A stretch of DNA of 64,000 nucleotides. It comes from Chaenocephalus aceratus (taxonomy: Eukaryota; Chordata; Actinopteri; Perciformes; Channichthyidae). A model generated the notes under the pieces. The model made no database searches. It saw only the letters and a program-made list of their open reading frames with translations, and had not been told where the DNA came from. Below, piece after piece: positions 27,688 to 41,900 of the stretch (positions are counted from its first letter, which is position 1; every line of letters begins with the position of its first letter). The position numbers and the translations under genes were made by a program. The stretch is from the NCBI GenBank assembly GCA_023974075.1, contig CM043791.1, positions 21,726,546-21,790,545 of the forward strand. The letters run 5' to 3'.

Positions 27688-28993
27688 TCAGTAATAGATG
27701 ATTTTGGTTGCCATTACCTCTGCTGAAAAGACACTTTTCTCCTCGAGTCAAATTCAATTGGAATGTGAGTAATAGGATTAAGGACTTTTGGAGCGCTACA
27801 AGGTTGCCTTTCCAAAGCAAACATTACGCCCAAGGGGAATTATGTTATTGTTCCACTTTTTATACACCAGTGAGTAATACTGGCTTTAACCCCGACCCTT
27901 CCTACAAAATGACATCTCCTGTCATCGCAGCTATACGGTACATGTTCAGCAACATTTGAGTTAGCTTAGCAATGAGACGCAAACAAAAAAAAATCACCTC
28001 AGGTTTTAAAAATGTTGCCAAATGACATAACCACCCCAAGTATTAAAGCAGCCCGCTCACAGTGTGCGAGAGGAGGTGGCCCTGGCCGGCTGTGCTGCTA
28101 AATTGAATGTGACTGGTGGTATGGCCAGGTCGCGAACCCTCATCCCCTTAACAAAAACATTCACGCTGCAGAGGACAAAAACACACAGCCACTTCTGTGG
28201 CGAAGAAAGGGACGGGGGGGTGGGGGACACGGCTAATGGTTACAGCTAAGCCTGCCACAGTACTTTCAAGAAACAGCCAAGGGTTAGAATTATTAGAGAA
28301 AAAGAGATTTGAATCCACAAAAGGCAAATTAGCATAATAGTCTCCCATTCACCTTTTGCTTTTAGCTGTAACACAAAACCAGACGTGATCAAACAAAGAG
28401 AAACATAAAGATGTGTTTTAGTTTAAATAATAATCTGTAAAGGACCGTTCTTGTTTGTTTGACAGGAAAAGCATTTGAAAGCCACCGACACTTGATTGAA
28501 ATGTACAACACACATTGACCTTGCTTACAGATGGAAGCATTGCACCAAGCTATTTGACTACTGGTTTGGCCAGTTGTTGGTGCAGCAGAGCGAAGCACTC
28601 TCGCTCACATTAACAAACACATAGAGACAGATACTATCTCAAGCTTTGTTTCAAAAAAGCTACCATAGGTAACATTTGCACTGACAACACAACGTGCCTG
28701 TGCTCATTTCGCCCACACACATGCTGAGCTGTTCCTTGCACAAACACTCGGCTCCACTTTCCCTAACAAAAGATGAGCAGCCAAGCTTTTTTCAGAGACT
28801 GACAGTGCCATCATCTGTTATTTATTTGTTTGTGTCAACAGAGTTATCGATCTGGCTGTGGTTTATCTTACCGCTTGCAGAGGAAAAGAGGAGTAGCAAA
28901 GATATTAAATGGCTCCGACACCCAAGATACCATTTGTAGAGGGGCTGCTGTGTACGAGTGCGTCTGTGACATCATGGCCTTTGTTTTTGAGAG

Positions 28994-29044
28994 CGTGTGT
29001 GTGTGTGCGTGTGCGTGTGTGCGTGTGTGTGTGTGTGTGTGTGT
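28994..29044 (+). repeat. (TG)n with CG steps
   Basis: Alternating TG/CG tract of about 50 bp. Confidence 0.93.
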
Positions 29045-29289
29045 AACCCCAGGGTGGGCTTGTTATCTGCTGTGGGCTGAATGAGCTGTTCCAAGGGGAG
29101 GGGGGGTTTATTGCCCTTGCTGGCTCTGAGTGACGCATTATATCTCTCTCACTACTGCCCTCTTCTCGCTTTACCCTCTCCCTCCTTTTCTCCCTCCTCT
29201 ACACCATCCCTGGAAGTCATTTACAAGATAACATGAATGAAAATATCCATCAGTGCTATTGTGTGATCTTTGAGCAACACAGTGGTGTG

Positions 29290-29317
29290 GTGTGTGTGTG
29301 TGTGTGTGTGTGTGTGT
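29290..29317 (+). repeat. (TG)14 microsatellite
   Basis: Pure TG run preceded by an imperfect GTGGTGTGG stretch. Confidence 0.93.
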
Positions 29318-30750
29318 TAAGAGAGACGGAGAGAAGCGGATAGAGGAGGAGGGAGCAATAAGAGGGAGAGGGGGAGGGCTGAGAACAAAAGAGACTAATC
29401 TAAATGAGATGACATGTTTCGGAGGAGTCAAATCGAAGGAATTAGGGTTTAGTGTCCCTTCACCTCGTCGGCACATTCATTTAGAGGGGCCAGATCTCTG
29501 CGTCTGCACCCCAGAGCGCACCACCAGGCACAAAGGGTCCACTGCGAGAGTGAAAAAGATAGGTGGTGGGAAAAAAGAGAGAGCGGGATCTAGTTTAATC
29601 ATTCACAGACAGCACGCAAGTCTATTCTTCCAACGTCAAGAGCACATTTTGAATTCATTCCGAGCACTAAAAAGTCGACTACCTCAAGGGCATTTCTCTG
29701 AAAACGACTAGAACGTGAATCTCTGTGAATGTGAGAGTTAAAACCCACTTAATGCACCAGACTCAGCCGTTCGAACGAAAAGGAGGCAACGGAGCTCAGG
29801 GAGGTTTGGCGGGGTGAGGGTGGGGGGGGGCTTGTCGAAGCGGGCCACAGGGTTCCTCCGGGGGGTCTGCCTTGCTTGTTAGACATTCCTGCCATTTTGT
29901 GCATTTAGAAGTGGGTCTCCTCGCTCAAGTGGAGAAGAAGTGGAAAAGGGGAGGGACGAGAGGTGTGGCTGTGGAGGGGGTCTACGTGGGGGGATGGGCG
30001 GTTTTCTTTGGGGTTGAAGTGTGTGCTCGTTGGATGGATGTAGCCTTCGCTGTAGGAGGGAGGACCACAGCGGGGCCTTTGTAGTAGAGTGCTCTCACTC
30101 CCTCTGCAGCTGTTAACTTCTTCTCCACCCCACGATCCACTACCACCACCCAGACAGATCGAGAGCAGAGAAAGTTCAATACTTTGACACGGGGAGATAA
30201 TCGTGATGCCAGTGGCACTGACACCTGATCCTGGCGGTCACTGTTTCTCCAATTACATTGTCACTGCTGAGTTCAGACAACAGAATATTCATTGTTGTAA
30301 CCTCATGACACACACAGCAATTTTCTCAGCTGTAGCTCTTTGTTCAGCCAGCCATTCTCTCATGGCTGCCAAGCATGCCTAATCTAAAACACACCTAGCC
30401 TCAGCAAAAGAGCCGTGAACTCTCTGTATCAAGCTAAATAAGATGCTGTTTAATTTGCTGCATCGTTTCAGCGGAGGGATGGGATGGGGGGGGGGGGGAG
30501 TTCTTAGATAATATCAGCCTGGCTTTTTTTTTTTACGAGGAGCCAACAATGGAAGAGTCACATTCTGAACACGGTTGTAAATGCCAATATTTTGTAAACA
30601 ATGGTTGGGCGGTTGGCGGGTGGTTGGTGCTGTGGGATGAGATCAGCTAAACACAGCTCGTTTGAGCCGGGCCTGCAGGTGGTTACTGTTAGCCATGAGG
30701 CAGGACGCACCTGCATTGTTAAAAAAAGGGGTGTGAGGCTCAAACTTGTA

Positions 30751-30751
30751 A

Positions 30752-30788
<37 letters not shown>

Positions 30789-30791
30789 GCG

Positions 30792-30839
<48 letters not shown>
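30751..30839 (+). repeat. (CA)n microsatellite with CGCG cores
   Basis: AC tract of about 89 bp with two CGCG-containing interruptions. It reads (UG)n in the rere transcript. Confidence 0.96.
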
Positions 30840-30843
<4 letters not shown>

Positions 30844-32507
30844 GTGAAGTAGTGCAAGGCTTTAGCAGAGCTACCCCCTTGAGTGGACTGATCCTAAAAT
30901 GAAATAGCACAAGGAATGCAATAATGGAACCACAGGGGTGTGAGGGGACTAGAGGGCCAAGATACAGAGAGCATGGACCAAGGAGGGAGACTGGTGTTAT
31001 TACTGATCCAGCAGCAGCTCTGGGAGGGAGACCGGCTGATGACCAAGGCTGCCTTGTGCCACTTCCTGCTGGGCCGGTCCCAGTGAGGGAGCATGACAGG
31101 CAGTCAAGGCCTTGAGGCACACGGACACTTTGATTCGTTCCCAACTTTCCTTCCTCTCTCCTCAGCCACAAGCCCGACAACTCTCGCTTCTTCACACTGG
31201 AAAAGCAAGAGGGAAATACCTGGCAAGCGATAGCATCAGCTCTCTACAATAGGGCAGGCCTACAGCTGACTGAGCTCCTAAGGGAGAACAGAGGCTCTTT
31301 GACAATCCCCCCCTCTTCCTCCTCTCCTTTCCCTCTCGGCTAGCCCACGCTTTGTCATTTAGCAGTCGGCAGGTGGTTGGATTTCACTAAAAAGCCCTTT
31401 TCCCAGAGTCTCCAGCGTATGGAGAGATGAGAGAGCTTTTAAAAATAGATCGCTTCAATTAGCGACATGCTACAGATTCACCCTGCTATTTCGTAATATA
31501 AGATGACCCCAAGGGCTTTTTCCAATTGTTAGCTTGATTGGAAACATAGCTAGCCTTTTTAGCACACTGGATGTGCAATGCTAATTGAGCTCCAGCCTAC
31601 GGTGTCTTAGCTCTTGAATAACCGATCCAACACATACTGAACATTTGACAGGCTTCTCAAGAGGATCTGTACTGAAAGCAGAATTCAAATGGGTTGTGTT
31701 CCCATGACATGGTTTTATTTTACTCTGAATAGAACATCCATCTGAAAAAAGGCCTTTTTGAAGTTTCAATTCTAGGGTACATTCATTATAATTCACGTTT
31801 AAAAGGTAAAGGTCATTGTGCTCCAAATGTAACAATATCGAAAGGTTTGGTTCTAGAGCAACAGCAGAGAATAGGTCAGTCAGCTAAGCCCCTACGCTGG
31901 CTGTCCTGGTAAAGCGAGACACTTCAAAATGCTATGGTATTATAAAGCTTGTAGAACAATTTATATTGGAAGATGTAGTTTGGTAGAATAAAAACAATTC
32001 TTACATGACTACTGTTTTAAAAAAGGTGTGTTGCTTATCGTAACAACTGGGTTTGGAGAAATACATTAATCTTTTTCAAATGTAGTTTTTGCACCTTTCA
32101 TTATATTCAATGAAAGATAGATATCTCTACGCCTCATACTCTGCAACTTACACCAAAACAAACTAGATTGATAAAGAGCACTACAGGTAAGAGGAAGGAT
32201 ACGCATTTTAAATGTTAGGATGAACTGATCCTTTGAAGAAATACTCCCCCAACCCTTTGTCCCAAGCGTCTGAATGTCCCCGCCTATCCAAATAAGCAGT
32301 AATGGCGATAATCATCATATACGACGTGAGGAAAATTACAGCCGACATATATTAAAAAAAGAAAAAAGCAAATACACAAAGAACATGGCAGGTTTGTGTG
32401 ACTGCCAACAGTCGGTCCTGAGTTAGAAGAAAAGGAGGAGGAGGGGCTGGTTATCTAGCTCTACATGTGTGACAGACATACTCCTGCTGCACTGTGAGCG
32501 TACAGTG

Positions 32508-32515
32508 ACACACAG

Positions 32516-32548
<33 letters not shown>

Positions 32549-32568
32549 TATACACACACACACACACT
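32508..32568 (+). repeat. Interrupted (CA)n microsatellite
   Basis: CA runs separated by CAGACATATA. Confidence 0.93.
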
Positions 32569-35467
32569 CCCCAGGGTTCTGTGGTGGCTGTGGAAAGAAG
32601 CGCCAGCTGTCCACATCAACTGCTCCCCCAACACTCATACACACAAGGTGTTTTTCTCAGACTAGCTCTGTAATACACTGCACTACACTAACCTATCACT
32701 TTCAAAGAAGAAATTACTGAATCCAATCAAATCTTGTCATTATCTCCCTGAAAGTAAGTGGGCCGGCGGAGGCAGTAGTGTTGTGTGACATAAAAGCGAG
32801 GTAAAGGGGCAGAAGGAGTGGGGGGGGGGGGGGCAGGTGGTTTCCATTAGCTCTCTCCATTTTAAACAGAGCAGCCAGCCAGTCAGTTAGGAAGGAAGGA
32901 GACATGCCATGGCAACCAGCCGCCTGCAGAGCCAGGCAGAGTCCTGCTGCAGTGGAGAGGAGGGATGAGCAGTGTGTTTGCGTGCTGGACTGAGCCTGTG
33001 TGTGTTGAAGGAGTGTGCTTGTTATCGATATGAAGCGTGTCTGTGACTGTTATAAGCATGCTGGGAAGGCGTTTGTGGGAGCATTTATACTGTTGAATGT
33101 GCAGAAATACTGCTTATCAGAGTACCGTGTATGTGTTCGGACTGACAAGTTTTGTGTGTGTCTCTTTGCTCCTAGGGTGTCTCATATTGATCCTCCCATG
33201 GCAGTGTGTATAATCTCCAGAGAGGGGATCTATAATATGGGATGGGGGGGCGAGTGCAGAGAACAGGCTCTGGAGGTGCCTGGCCGGTCCTGGGGAAGTG
33301 GAGAGAGCTCAGCCACAAGGGAAAACATTGATTGGGCATGTCTGTTTCCCCCGCATCAGGCTGCTCACCTCGGCACCCGGCCGGACCAGTGTCCCGGGAC
33401 ACACCCCAGACACACTCCTCCGTCCTCTCATAACAGCAGCAGAGCTACAGTTAGCTGCAGGTCTAGCTATTGGCTGATTGCACGTCTCCTTCCAGCCTTC
33501 CTCCTCCAATCGATGTGCACTAAGCCGCCTGAAGCCATCTTCAAGGGATGGAAAGGCTGAGCAGAGAGATTGGAAGGTGGCTGGAGATTGGGAGTGTGCA
33601 GACCTTTTTCAATACCAGCCTAGCTGTTATTTCTTTTGTAATGACATGGCCTGTATGTTTTCAAAACTCCCTGGCACAAAAGCAATCCAAACAGTATTTT
33701 GGTTCACATTTTCTTTCCTTTTCTGCATCGCTTATCATTACTGACTTCTTCCCTCTCCCCCTTGTCTGGGGTGGTGCAAATCCCTCTCCAGGGGGTGGTT
33801 AGTTTTACATATTGTGTGTCACTAGACGGCTATAAAGCGATTTAACATTTAGTAAAGCATAATCCATTGCAGGCTTTGTGCCTGCCTAAAACTGCACACA
33901 TCAAATCTGATTGCAAGAAGGCTGCCAGCACTGACCAAGCAGGAGGAGGAGAAACAGGCACTGCACACGCACGCACACAGCTTATCACTTGAAACAATGA
34001 ACAGAGGAGACAGCAGGAGGTCAGTGGCTGAGGTGGAGGATCTTCGGCATTGACAATAGGAGGTAAATTAACAAACTAGTGTACTGACGATGGGGCCACC
34101 CACTACCCAATCCTGGCTCATCCCTAATCCAAACCAATCTAATAGCAGCTCCAGTCTTTGTGGCGGGGGCAAGCTGTGGCACTCGGCTGCTTTGTAGGCC
34201 TGTCCAACTAATTGAAGGAGAAGACATGAAACGTAAATATTACCCATCAAACCACACACTGTCAGTACTTTGTGCTTTGGATGTGGAAATATAAATATTC
34301 GGCAGGGCTTAATCCACTGAGACGCTTGACTTTGTTTATATGCCTTTTGAATGTTCATTGATGTGACTGACTGCCTCCGTTTTTTTTTTATAACCCCCTC
34401 TCTCTACTCCCCCCCTCTCCGCATGGTTAAGTATGAGACAAAGCGCCGGTGCTCTCTCTATTAAACATTAAATGCGGCGCAAGGAATGCTTGAATGCAGT
34501 CAGTTGCAGAGAGTTACAGAAATAGCGAGTGAGCAACAACAACACTTGGGTTCAGTGGGACTGCTTGCTTGAGGACCTCCACTGATACAGAGCAGGAGAT
34601 GATTTAGCCGACAAGATTACGCAGCGAGAAGGAGAGTGGGGGGTGGGGGGGGTCAGGCTGTTTCACTGCACTTCCTCCAAATTGTCTCTTTAGTTGTTGA
34701 AAAGAAAAAGCAGGGCTGAATCTTTGTGTGTGTGGGTAGCTAGGTGGAGAAGAAAATCACCTCACACACTGGCTGTAATTTTCTACATCTTCCAATTAAG
34801 TACCAAAGCAATGCGGGCCGCCCCCTGCTACTTGACCTTTTGCTAGCTGCTAGATAAACGAAAAGGCTATGATGGCGGCAATAATTAAGTTGCAAGGTGG
34901 TAGCAGCGAGAACCGTCGATACACACATGAATAGATATCCTAGCACACTCCTGGCAGTGAGTGTTGACATTCCCCTCGCTAATATAAGCATTTTTTTAAA
35001 CAGTAGGTGAAAGAGAGGCTATGTTTACAGCTGCGGAAAAGGTTGGCCCTCTTTTTTGCATCAGACATAATAAAGACGCTGCACTGCAGTTTAAACATCT
35101 CTACGGGAAACGAGAGTACATGTTTGCCCCAGAGAAGCAGTCTTTCAGTGAGTCAGATGGTGCTTGGATGAAATCATTATCGTGGCTGTCGTCACTATCA
35201 CATCATCGAGTGAAGCACCACTTTGCTTTATTGACTTAGGCTAAGACAAAGCAGAGACTGGGTCAACTTCAAATTGATTGTATGATGCATTGGCCTCTAG
35301 CCTGAGGGAGAACTTCTGCTGGTAGAGAGCTGCTACTCTGCAGCGTATTGCAACTGAGATTTAAGAACATTCATTGAATTCTTAAGTATAACAAAGTTCG
35401 ATATAGTGAATGGGATGTTAAGAAGTTGACTATCAGTAACATTACATTAGCCATGGCGAGGACTTAC

Positions 35468-35969
35468 CTCCGGGTCTGTAAACAACATCGTCTTCTGTGA
35501 TGAAGGAGGTGATTTCTCCGTTCTCTGTGCGCTCGTAGCGTGATTTCTTTTTAGGCGTCTTCTTCTTGCCTTTCTTGCCGGCCTCCTCGCCCATGCCGTT
35601 CACTCCACCTGGGGTGCCATTTTCGTTGTCCTCATCCTCACTGTGGTCGCTCTCTGCATAGTTCTTGGCCCCGCCTTCCAGCGTACAGCTGCGTCGGGGC
35701 CTGGAGCTCTCGCTCTCACGGTCGGCGTCCAGCCGGCGAGACTTACCAGACTCTCTCTTGTCCCTATCCCTGTCTCTATCTCTGTCCCGCTCTTTCTCCC
35801 TCTCCTTCTCTTTGTCGGCCGTCATGATCCGCCACGTGCCTTCCTCAGTCCTCTCACGGCTGGGCCTCCGTGAAAGGTAGACTGTGAGCCTGGGCTTCAG
35901 TCTTCTGAATTTACCAGTCAAATCCAGGGAAAATTTGGCCACACCAACAACCCCAGTGTTTCAGAAAAG
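35468..35969 (-). CDS. rere: rere (atrophin-2) exon A: 5' UTR end, start codon and residues 1-119
   Basis: First coding exon of a RERE/atrophin-2 orthologue, a nuclear transcriptional co-regulator that works with histone deacetylases and nuclear receptors. The coding part is 35825-35468, with the ATG at 35825-35823. The protein begins [11 protein letters not shown], has an RD dipeptide run, then [20 protein letters not shown], an acidic [12 protein letters not shown] patch, a lysine-rich likely nuclear localisation stretch ([17 protein letters not shown]) and [16 protein letters not shown], the start of the BAH domain. The acceptor is a pyrimidine-rich tract ending in AG just above 35969. The donor is GTAAGT directly after 35468, leaving one base of a split Asp codon (phase 1). 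An in-frame TGA at 35963-35961 and no other in-frame ATG support the chosen start; the open frame between them could only begin at GTG. The frame reads on past the donor into intron (GKSSPWLM), which is not protein. Fit to the family is excellent; I cannot distinguish rerea from rereb. Confidence 0.95.
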
Positions 35970-38900
35970 CTGTGGACAAGAGAAAAAGGACAATTAGCAT
36001 ATACCCATGTCAAAAACCACTATCCTTACAGTTAATAAGCTACAAGTAGAAATGCTTGTTTTGTGCTGGTGGATCTAGAGAAATACAAGATGAGTTCCCA
36101 GAGATCAGGCAGCTGTGCTGACTCTTCTCAACATCACAGTGATTGTTGGCACTCCCCTCAACAATCATGTATACTCTGGAGAGCACTGAGTAGCTTTATC
36201 AAAGAACAGAATCTCTGAGCTTCCTGCTCAAACAGATTTCAATTATTGCAGAGAGGCAGTGGAACAGATTTATTAAAGGGTAGAAATTGTAAAAAAAAAA
36301 ATTGAAAAAGAGTGAGAAAAAACACAACGACAAGCGCTGTAACACAATAAGCTTAAGGGAAGTCGTAAGTGAATAAGCATAAAGAGCTAGTGCTGCATTG
36401 AGGATGAGGCTGGCAGCCAATAGAATTCCTCAGAGATAATGTGTCGAGGGGCTTTTCGCACAAGACTCTGCTTGTCGTTTGCAATGCCGCGGGAGACGCA
36501 GCATAAAACTCAATGACGGAGTTAACTGGCTAGCTTCTCTGCAGACCATCTGTGATGACACCAGGCTCCATTTTTACTCATCTGTGCACGTCTGTGTGTG
36601 TGTGTGTGTACTCTGGCTTACTGGACTGAACCCCACCCCACCCTCCTCCCTGGCTGACAGTCGCCACTGTGTTAATATAAAGTGACAGCTCTGGAGGGAA
36701 GAACACAGCAGTCCGCTGGGTAAGGAAAGGGAGAGGGGAGAGGGGAGTCAGTCATTTACCACGGCCGGTCTGCTGCCATTTTCAGCTATCGTAAGAAAAA
36801 AGGAACCCAGCGACTGCTCTCTTACGCCATAATGAAATCCTCCATAAACAGTGAAGTCGGAAACGCTAAAGCAGCACGCCTTCTGCTCCACACTGCCCAA
36901 TCACACTGTGCCTACCAGGGAGGCTTCTCATGTACTGCCAGTGTTTACCCCTCTACCCCCACCGCAACAAATTAACTAGAAATAGTTATTACAGCCCCCA
37001 GAGGGATCAGACCAGGCAATCAGCACTATGTTACCATGGTGGTGATAGCCGGGTTGGAGAGTGAAAAAAGGGGGGAGGGGGGTAATTGAGCCAGGTAGCA
37101 GACTTTGAATGAAAATGACACATCATGTCTGCAAGTGCATTTATTGAGAGGACTCTGACAAAATGTGTAATGATAGAGGGAAAGAAAAAAGGTAGAAGAA
37201 AGGGTGTTGGCGCACACACACAGACACACGTATCCACACACAATGAAGGGCGTTTGACTACAGCGCTCCTCAGCAGCGGGTGCTGTCATCTCGTGAGCAG
37301 ACACCAACTGACAGGGCAGCTGCTCTTGTCGTCGGCTTCAACACAAACACCGGGCCTGATTAAACCGCAGCCTCGTCACAGCCCCATTAATCACCTAATG
37401 ATGAGTTACCAGGGCGACCACTGGGCTGCCGGCATATACACAGGCACACATTTGTACACACCGTGGACGTGAGGGCTCGAGAGTTTTCATGCATTGTGTA
37501 AGGGCGCACACATGGCGGATATACACCTCCATTGGTGTGCCAACATACATACTGTGCCCCCCCCTGTGTCCATATCCAGCAGCATGCCTGGGAGGTGTGA
37601 GGAACATGAAAACATTGATGAAGGTAACATTTGATAGCACAGTTCTAATCCTGGGAGCTGCCAGAATCTGTGTATGAGCTAAGCACCTCTTCTTCCCTCT
37701 AATCAGTAGCATAAGCCTCTTCCAGCGAGAGCAACGAGGACCCTGAACTGCTGCGGATGGAGGGCTGGCCCGCTTTCCTTTGATGTTGCGGACTGCTAAA
37801 AGCCTCCATAAGTATCTTTACAATCTAGGTGCTATTAGTTTGCATCTGGATACACTTTACACAACTGCCTCATTACAAAGTCTGTATATCCAATTACCTT
37901 GCTGACGTTAACATGATTGTACTTACACAATTCCTCACACGGACATGCGCTCGCTCTTAATTGTCTTTTACTAGTCAATTAACATTATGTCCCAGTGTCT
38001 GTGGTTAATTTGTTGCACATCAGTAGCTGTCGTCTGATGCAGATAAAAGAGCAAGCTGCAAAAACAAACTGCGTGAGTAAAAAGGAGTGACTCGGTGTGA
38101 AGTGAAGTGGTAACGCTGTGGCAATGAAAAGTCATAATGTATTGATGGCTGACAGGGAAGAAAAGAGAAAGTGAGACGGAGAGAGAAAGCGAGGGGGAAG
38201 GCTCTCCACCCACAGCCGGGGAAACAAAGTGCTTAGTAGAAAGCAGCGCTGGCTGCCGGGCCGATGAATAACGCTGCGAGGGGGCAGGTGAGGTTTGGAG
38301 CTATTACACATCAATCACTGGGCCAGGACCCTTTGAAAGACACCAGCTGTCTTAATGGAAAAGAGAAGGAGGGGGCAGTGGCTGGAGAGGGGTTCAGGGG
38401 GTCTTAGGCAACGTCACCCTAATCCACAATTTACATTACTGCAATGGAGTCAAGGACTAGCAGCCAGCAGGACCCTGCGCAAATACATTTCTCTTTTCCA
38501 AGGCTGTTTAAATGAGACCTCTGGCCTGAAGCCCACAGTTTGTGGCCGATTGACACACCACCCCCACAATGGCCACACAGCAGCTTTCTGTTACTAAACA
38601 CAGCTATCTTGTTTTTGCTCTCTCTTCATTTTCCAAACAGCCTTTTGAAAAGCTATGTTTTATTCATTCCAATCACTCCCACATTTACCCACATCCAAGC
38701 TCATCGCTGGAGTTTTAATCAAAACCTGTCCAAGGATAAACATCCAAATGAACACGCTTTGCTTCAGTACCTATAGAGCCGTAGTGTTTTTTTATTTGTA
38801 TCCTGCCAAATCTTTGCAATTGATTACCTTGGATTGTAAATGTGCACATATTGGACATTATTTCATAAAGCATTATATAAAACATACAGAAATGCAAAAT

Positions 38901-41900
38901 AGATTTTAACAACAATGTCACCCACCCCGCGATCCAATCGGTTTAGGGAGAGTCACTAAAGAAGTCATTCATGGCATATTCAATTGGAGAATTATGAAGT
39001 AGCAAACTGTGATTTAGGGTGGGCTTTGCAAAAGGATTGAATGAAATTGTCGCCTGAATACAGATTAGAGGAGAACAATGTTAGCATGAATATACCAGGG
39101 TTATTAACAATGAGGGCAACTCAAATTGATCCGAATAAACCAGCCAGATCTTCAGCAGTGCACGGATCCTAGCTGTGGTGATGCGGAGCTGCAGCAGGTT
39201 TTCATCAGCTCCAATCCATTACTCAGTAGGATCTAATGTAAGCTGCCATCCCAGCCCCTCAGAAACAACAGCACAGTGAACGGCTCAGCTGGAGGCGAGG
39301 CGTAGGCCACTTCACGAGGGACTCTCTGTGGTCTCTGCACGCTGCCTGCTTTGTCTTACCTGCTGCAATCATGGCCTACTCTATTCTCCGAGGCCATCTC
39401 TGTTTTAGTTCACATTGGCAGGGCAAAGACAATTGTCTGCTCCACTTGTTTTTTCACTGATGAGTAAGTCAATCTTTTTTCCCTCTGCTAAAGCAGTGCT
39501 CACAGAGCATCTATTTTTAGTCGGCATCCGGGGTTAGTTTAGTAGGTAAAAGCCACGCTCGAGAAAAGATTGCTTGGGGCTTTCCAACATCAACATTTAA
39601 ACCTGCCTAGAGACTACCACGGTAAAAGGAAAAGCTCGGCTGCACGAGAACAGATTCTCATGCACTATGACACCGTGTGCAACAATAAACTATCACTGTC
39701 TAGAAACATAAGGGCAATATACAAAATCTCCCTGGGCAGAGAATAGCTTTAGTTACCTTCTTTCTTCAATATAACAGGATACCAATAAGTCTAACATATT
39801 CTCCGTCCAACAGTCCACAGATACTTTCAACCACAGACACGAGGATCAGACTGAGCGCTCCACAGGCGTTAAGCCTTCCCTCCATCTCTAAAGGAAAGCT
39901 AAATCCTCCTCTAGTCCCCGTTTGTGTGCTCCAAATGGCCCTGAGGGGGCCCCTCCACAACCCAAGGTGTCCACTATCTACAGGGTCTGTGAGCAGGACT
40001 TCATTTCGGAGCCTAATACCAGCTACTTGAAGACGCAGTCCCTCTCAGTCTGGCAGGAGGAAGCTGAAGGCCATTTCAGCAGCTCTGACTGCTTCACCGG
40101 GCATCATGTTTAGACACGGCCCCTGAGGGAAATGCCAGGGTTGTCTATTGTCAACCTTCCCTTTTCCTTTGGAAGAGGCACTCCTGAGAAATGTAATTGT
40201 GAGCTGGCCAGTAAAGGACCTCTCCCAATGTGTCATTGATAAGAGAGGCAGCAGGATGTGAGGTATGTGGCGGCAGACAGCGCTATCATGAAGGTGGCTA
40301 TTAATTGAGTTTGCCTGTAGATCTGTGGGCTGCCTATTTTGCACCGTGAATAAAGTGTCTGATTTGAAAGCATTTCTAGTGTCTTTTACCTCCCGAGAGG
40401 CACTGACAATTCCATTTTTTGGTGAATTATCCTGTTGTAATGGAAACGTACTCAGAGGTAAAGCCGGGGTCAGGAGAGATATAAATACGCACTAGGGACA
40501 CATTCAGGCCTGACTTGCACTTAAATATCTGTATCATATATTTTTCTTCGTGCATTTATCTCTATAAAATGGAGCAGAGCTGTGAAATTGAGTTGCATGA
40601 TATGTTCTCAATCAGATGTGTATAGTTAAAAGATTTACTGGGAAAGGGGGGGGGGGGGGGAAGCAACAGTGATTTTGTCGTATGTTGGAGTGAAAGGACT
40701 CTTGAGATTTAAGTATTTGAGCACTCAATCATGCACCACTTGCACTGATATTCTGCAATCAAACATCCCCACTCTTCTTCCAAGCTCTGCCTATCAGCTT
40801 AACGATCCCATCAGTCAGTTCGACTCCAACTGGTCGTCTAAATGAGCGTGGGTAAGGAGGAAATGTGTTCATATGGCTGCTCTATATCCTCCAGCTCCTC
40901 TAATCACTATGCCACACAGTGACGTTCCAGCACAGAGGGAAAAAGCAACATAAATAGATGAGTGACGGATAAGACAACGCTGAGGTTTCAGACTGACAGC
41001 ACGGGCAGGCAGGGGCACTGAAGGATGTCTTCAAGAACATTTACCAAAAACAAAGCCATTAGGTCAGCACACAAAACCATTTTTCCCCTTTTAATTATTT
41101 AGCTATGTGGTGGCAAACTCTTCCCTGTTCTCGAGCAGATGGTCGGGGTGGATAAGGACGGGGAGGGGGGGGGACTCCCTCTATTCAATGTCTTATAATA
41201 ATGCGAGCCAAAAAACACCTCCACCTCGAGATACCAAAGGATGCTATTACCTCTAATTAGGAAGGGCTATTATTTGATATGCAAACGCCTCTCATCAAAA
41301 CACAAACTGAAACCCGACCAACCACGATTAACTGCCGCAGCAAAAATAAACACAAAGGATTTTACCTCCTCTTTTGTTTGTTACCCTCCATGCTAATTTC
41401 AGCATTCTAGCAAGCAGAGCTATAACCCACGAGTCCATGTGTGAGCGCTGTAAATAGACAGCGTCAGTGAACCGGTTGGAGATGTGTTTGTTCAAGGAAA
41501 AAGAAAGCAGTCGGCGGTGGAGGTGACGAGGAGAGTGGAATATTCAGTGTAGCGTTCGGCCCTGTCATCCACCATCTCAGTCGTGCAGGCCAGTGATCCT
41601 AGGCAGAGGGGAAGCACCCTCTGCAGTGTGTAGGGGGTATAATGAATCATGAGTCTGTAGGGCCTCCATGCAACTAGCCACGCTACAGCTACAGACAGGT
41701 CTGTGTTGTAAATATTGCCTTATTCTGGATGCGTTTCCTCTCCCTCGTCAAAAAGAGAGAGAAAAACAGCTAGGGGGAAGTGGCCAGGAGGAGTGATGAA
41801 AACGCTGCTGGAACAAGCAGGATCTGAGCTCAGAGCTCCCATATCCTCTGAGGACAGCTCATAAAACATGCAGTGACTGGGACTGGGCCTCTTACAGCAG

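Noticed and set aside
33015..33560. 181-codon open frame on the plus strand
   Set aside because: No domain, erratic composition, and it lies within the rere intron between exons A and B on the opposite strand; most likely chance.
35826..35942. N-terminal extension of RERE upstream of MTADK as ordinary coding sequence
   Set aside because: The extension could only start at GTG, and an in-frame TGA closes it within the same exon. It is kept as a finding only.
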